Shown piece by piece: positions 3,493-5,065 of a stretch of 5,065 nt of DNA (position 1 is its first letter; each line of letters opens with the position of its first letter). The position numbers and the translations under genes are program-made. The notes beneath the pieces are model-generated. The model had not been told where the DNA came from. It saw only the letters and a list, made by a program, of their open reading frames with translations, and made no database searches. Source of the stretch: Planctomycetota bacterium (GTDB lineage: Bacteria; Planctomycetota; Phycisphaerae; Sedimentisphaerales; Anaerobacaceae); assembly GCA_003644295.1 (NCBI GenBank), contig QNBZ01000125.1:1-5065 (forward strand). The letters run 5' to 3'.

Positions 3493-5065
3493 ATGGCTGA
3501 AAGCATAAAAAAACGTATCGAACAACTCCGTGCCGAAATTAGAAGGCACGATTACCTCTATTACGTACTCAATCAGCCAGAAATCAGCGACCGGCAATAT
3601 GACAAACTCTTCGCCGAGCTGGGCAAATTGGAACAGCATAATCCGCAGTTTATAACAGCCGACTCGCCTACGCAGCGGGTTGCCGGTCAGCCGGTAAAAG
3701 GTTTCAAAAGCATCAGGCACGCCGTCGCTATGCTGAGTATTGACAACACGTATAACGATGATGAATTACGGGCATTTGATGAAAGGGTGGCAAAGGCGCT
3801 CGGCGGCGCAGATTATGATTATGTAGTCGAACTAAAAATTGACGGCCTTGCGATAAGTTTGCGTTATGAAAAGGGTCGGCTCGTTACCGCTGCCACTCGC
3901 GGCGACGGCGAAACCGGCGATGACGTTACCGCTAATGTGCGAACGATAAAAGCGGTTCCACTTGTTTTGCTGAGCGATGGAAGTGTCCCTGATGTACTTG
4001 AAGTGCGCGGCGAAGTTTATATGCCGACCGGTGCGTTTGTCGAGCTGAACAAACTTCGCATCAAGGCCGGCGAGCCAAGCTTTGCCAATCCACGAAACGC
4101 CGCAGCCGGCTCACTGAAACTGCTTGATGCAAAAATCACCGCTGAAAGGAAACTGTCGTTCTTCGCTTACGCTGTGGGGGAGCTGTCCGAGCCGTTAGCT
4201 GAAGAGCATTGGCTGATGCTGCAAAAACTCAAACAACTCGGCCTGCCGGTTAATCCAAACATTAAAAGGGCGAAAGATATAAACGAAGCAATTAGTATTT
4301 GTCGCTACTGGAGCGGCAAAAGGCAAACGCTGGATTATCAGATTGATGGAATGGTGATAAAGGTCAACCGCTTCGACCAGCGTGCCATCCTCGGCGCTAC
4401 CGGCAGGGCACCCCGATGGTGCATCTCTTACAAGTTTCCAGCCGAGCGTGCCGAGACAATAGTTGAGTCGATAGACGTTCAGGTCGGCAAGAGCGGGATT
4501 TTGACGCCGGTGGCAAATCTGACTGCTGTTCAGTTAGCCGGCACAACGGTTAGAAGGGCGAGCTTACATAATTTTGATGAGTTAAAGCGACTCGACGTAC
4601 GGCAGGGCGACACGGTGGTGATTGAAAAGGCCGGCGAAATAATACCGCAGGTGGTAGAGGTGAAAAAAAATTTAAGACCTGCCGGCGTAAAGCCATTTAA
4701 GATACCTGCCAAATGTCCGAGTTGCGGCGGGGACGTTAAGAAAGACGAAGATGGCGTTTATATCAGATGTGTTAATCCCCATTGCAAGGCGCAATTGATT
4801 GAGCGTCTGAAATACTTTGCAGGCCGGGACCAGATGGACATAGAAAATCTTGGGCCGGATCTTATTGAGCAGTTAGTTGAATCTGGATTAGTAAAAAATC
4901 CTGCTGATTTTTATAAACTTACAAAAGAAGACCTTGTTGAACTTGAAAGAATGGCTGACAAAAGTGCTGATAATGTTATTAAAGCTATTCAAAAAAGTAA
5001 AAACAGGCCTTTGTGGAGATTATTAGCAGGATTGGGGATTAGGCATATTGGGGGGCAGTCAGCTC
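3493..5065 (+). CDS. ligA: NAD-dependent DNA ligase LigA (3' end cut by window)
   Basis: LigA seals nicks in duplex DNA using NAD+, during replication and repair in the cytoplasm. The first 524 codons are present without a stop. Domain Ia shows the NMN-binding pattern HDYLYYV...PEISDRQYD near residues 18-38. The adenylation domain has the KxDG motif with catalytic K115, followed by RGDGETGDDVT. DGMVIKVN and SYKFPAERAET are the later nucleotidyltransferase motifs. The OB-fold (about 318-395) includes VGKSGILTPVANL and EKAGEIIPQV. A zinc finger follows with C408, C411, C426 and C431. The helix-hairpin-helix region has begun (GIRHIGG at the window end). About 150 residues, the rest of that region and the BRCT domain, should lie beyond the window. 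The ATG at 3493 matches the family N-terminus, but no Shine-Dalgarno precedes it. From about 4861 onward the gene is markedly more AT-rich than before. Recognition is confident. Confidence 0.97.
   Translation, partial: MAESIKKRIEQLRAEIRRHDYLYYVLNQPEISDRQYDKLFAELGKLEQHNPQFITADSPTQRVAGQPVKGFKSIRHAVAMLSIDNTYNDDELRAFDERVAKALGGADYDYVVELKIDGLAISLRYEKGRLVTAATRGDGETGDDVTANVRTIKAVPLVLLSDGSVPDVLEVRGEVYMPTGAFVELNKLRIKAGEPSFANPRNAAAGSLKLLDAKITAERKLSFFAYAVGELSEPLAEEHWLMLQKLKQLGLPVNPNIKRAKDINEAISICRYWSGKRQTLDYQIDGMVIKVNRFDQRAILGATGRAPRWCISYKFPAERAETIVESIDVQVGKSGILTPVANLTAVQLAGTTVRRASLHNFDELKRLDVRQGDTVVIEKAGEIIPQVVEVKKNLRPAGVKPFKIPAKCPSCGGDVKKDEDGVYIRCVNPHCKAQLIERLKYFAGRDQMDIENLGPDLIEQLVESGLVKNPADFYKLTKEDLVELERMADKSADNVIKAIQKSKNRPLWRLLAGLGIRHIGGQSA

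Noticed and set aside
3199..3720. 173-codon minus-strand frame over copy 3 and the ligA start
   Set aside because: It runs antisense to ligA and across the palindromic repeat; the peptide is a translation of repeats and has no family features.

Overview
The window looks like a stretch of chromosome from an uncultured bacterium with a PEP-CTERM/exosortase-type envelope, most plausibly a planctomycete (Phycisphaerae-like). The main reasons are a short secreted protein with a C-terminal PEP-CTERM anchor, an NAD-dependent DNA ligase, moderate GC with long intergenic gaps, and dense REP-like palindromes. The taxonomic call is inference, since there is no rRNA or marker set here.

Layout. Positions 33-1820 (minus strand) hold a tight three-gene operon, transcribed right to left: a small protein with two sigma-region-4-like helix-turn-helix segments, a compact soluble ABC ATPase, and a GNAT acetyltransferase. 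Both gene junctions are exactly 9 nt. The ATPase and acetyltransferase look like the two halves of the fused ABC-ATPase/acetyltransferase proteins catalogued as COG2401, here encoded separately. The last 14 bases may start a fourth gene. Positions 1821-2545 are a 725-nt divergent intergenic region with no convincing gene. It carries candidate promoters on both strands, an AT-rich palindrome, a possible pseudoknotted RNA ending in a T-run (2285-2359), and two copies of a REP/REPIN-like palindromic element. Positions 2546-3286 (plus) encode the PEP-CTERM protein. Positions 3287-3492 contain a third copy of the palindromic element. From 3493 to the window end lies the first 524 codons of ligA, cut by the window edge.

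How the parts relate. The regulator-like gene, ATPase and acetyltransferase are probably co-expressed and may act as one unit; the substrate cannot be read from sequence. The PEP-CTERM protein and ligA are unrelated neighbours. The most noteworthy material is non-coding. The 64-bp REPIN-like palindrome has compensated base-pair changes between its two hairpins. A 24-bp insert sits at the same site in two of the three copies. The pseudoknot-like RNA upstream of the PEP-CTERM gene matches no riboswitch class I recognise. GC also falls sharply inside ligA near 4861, from about 48% to about 32%.
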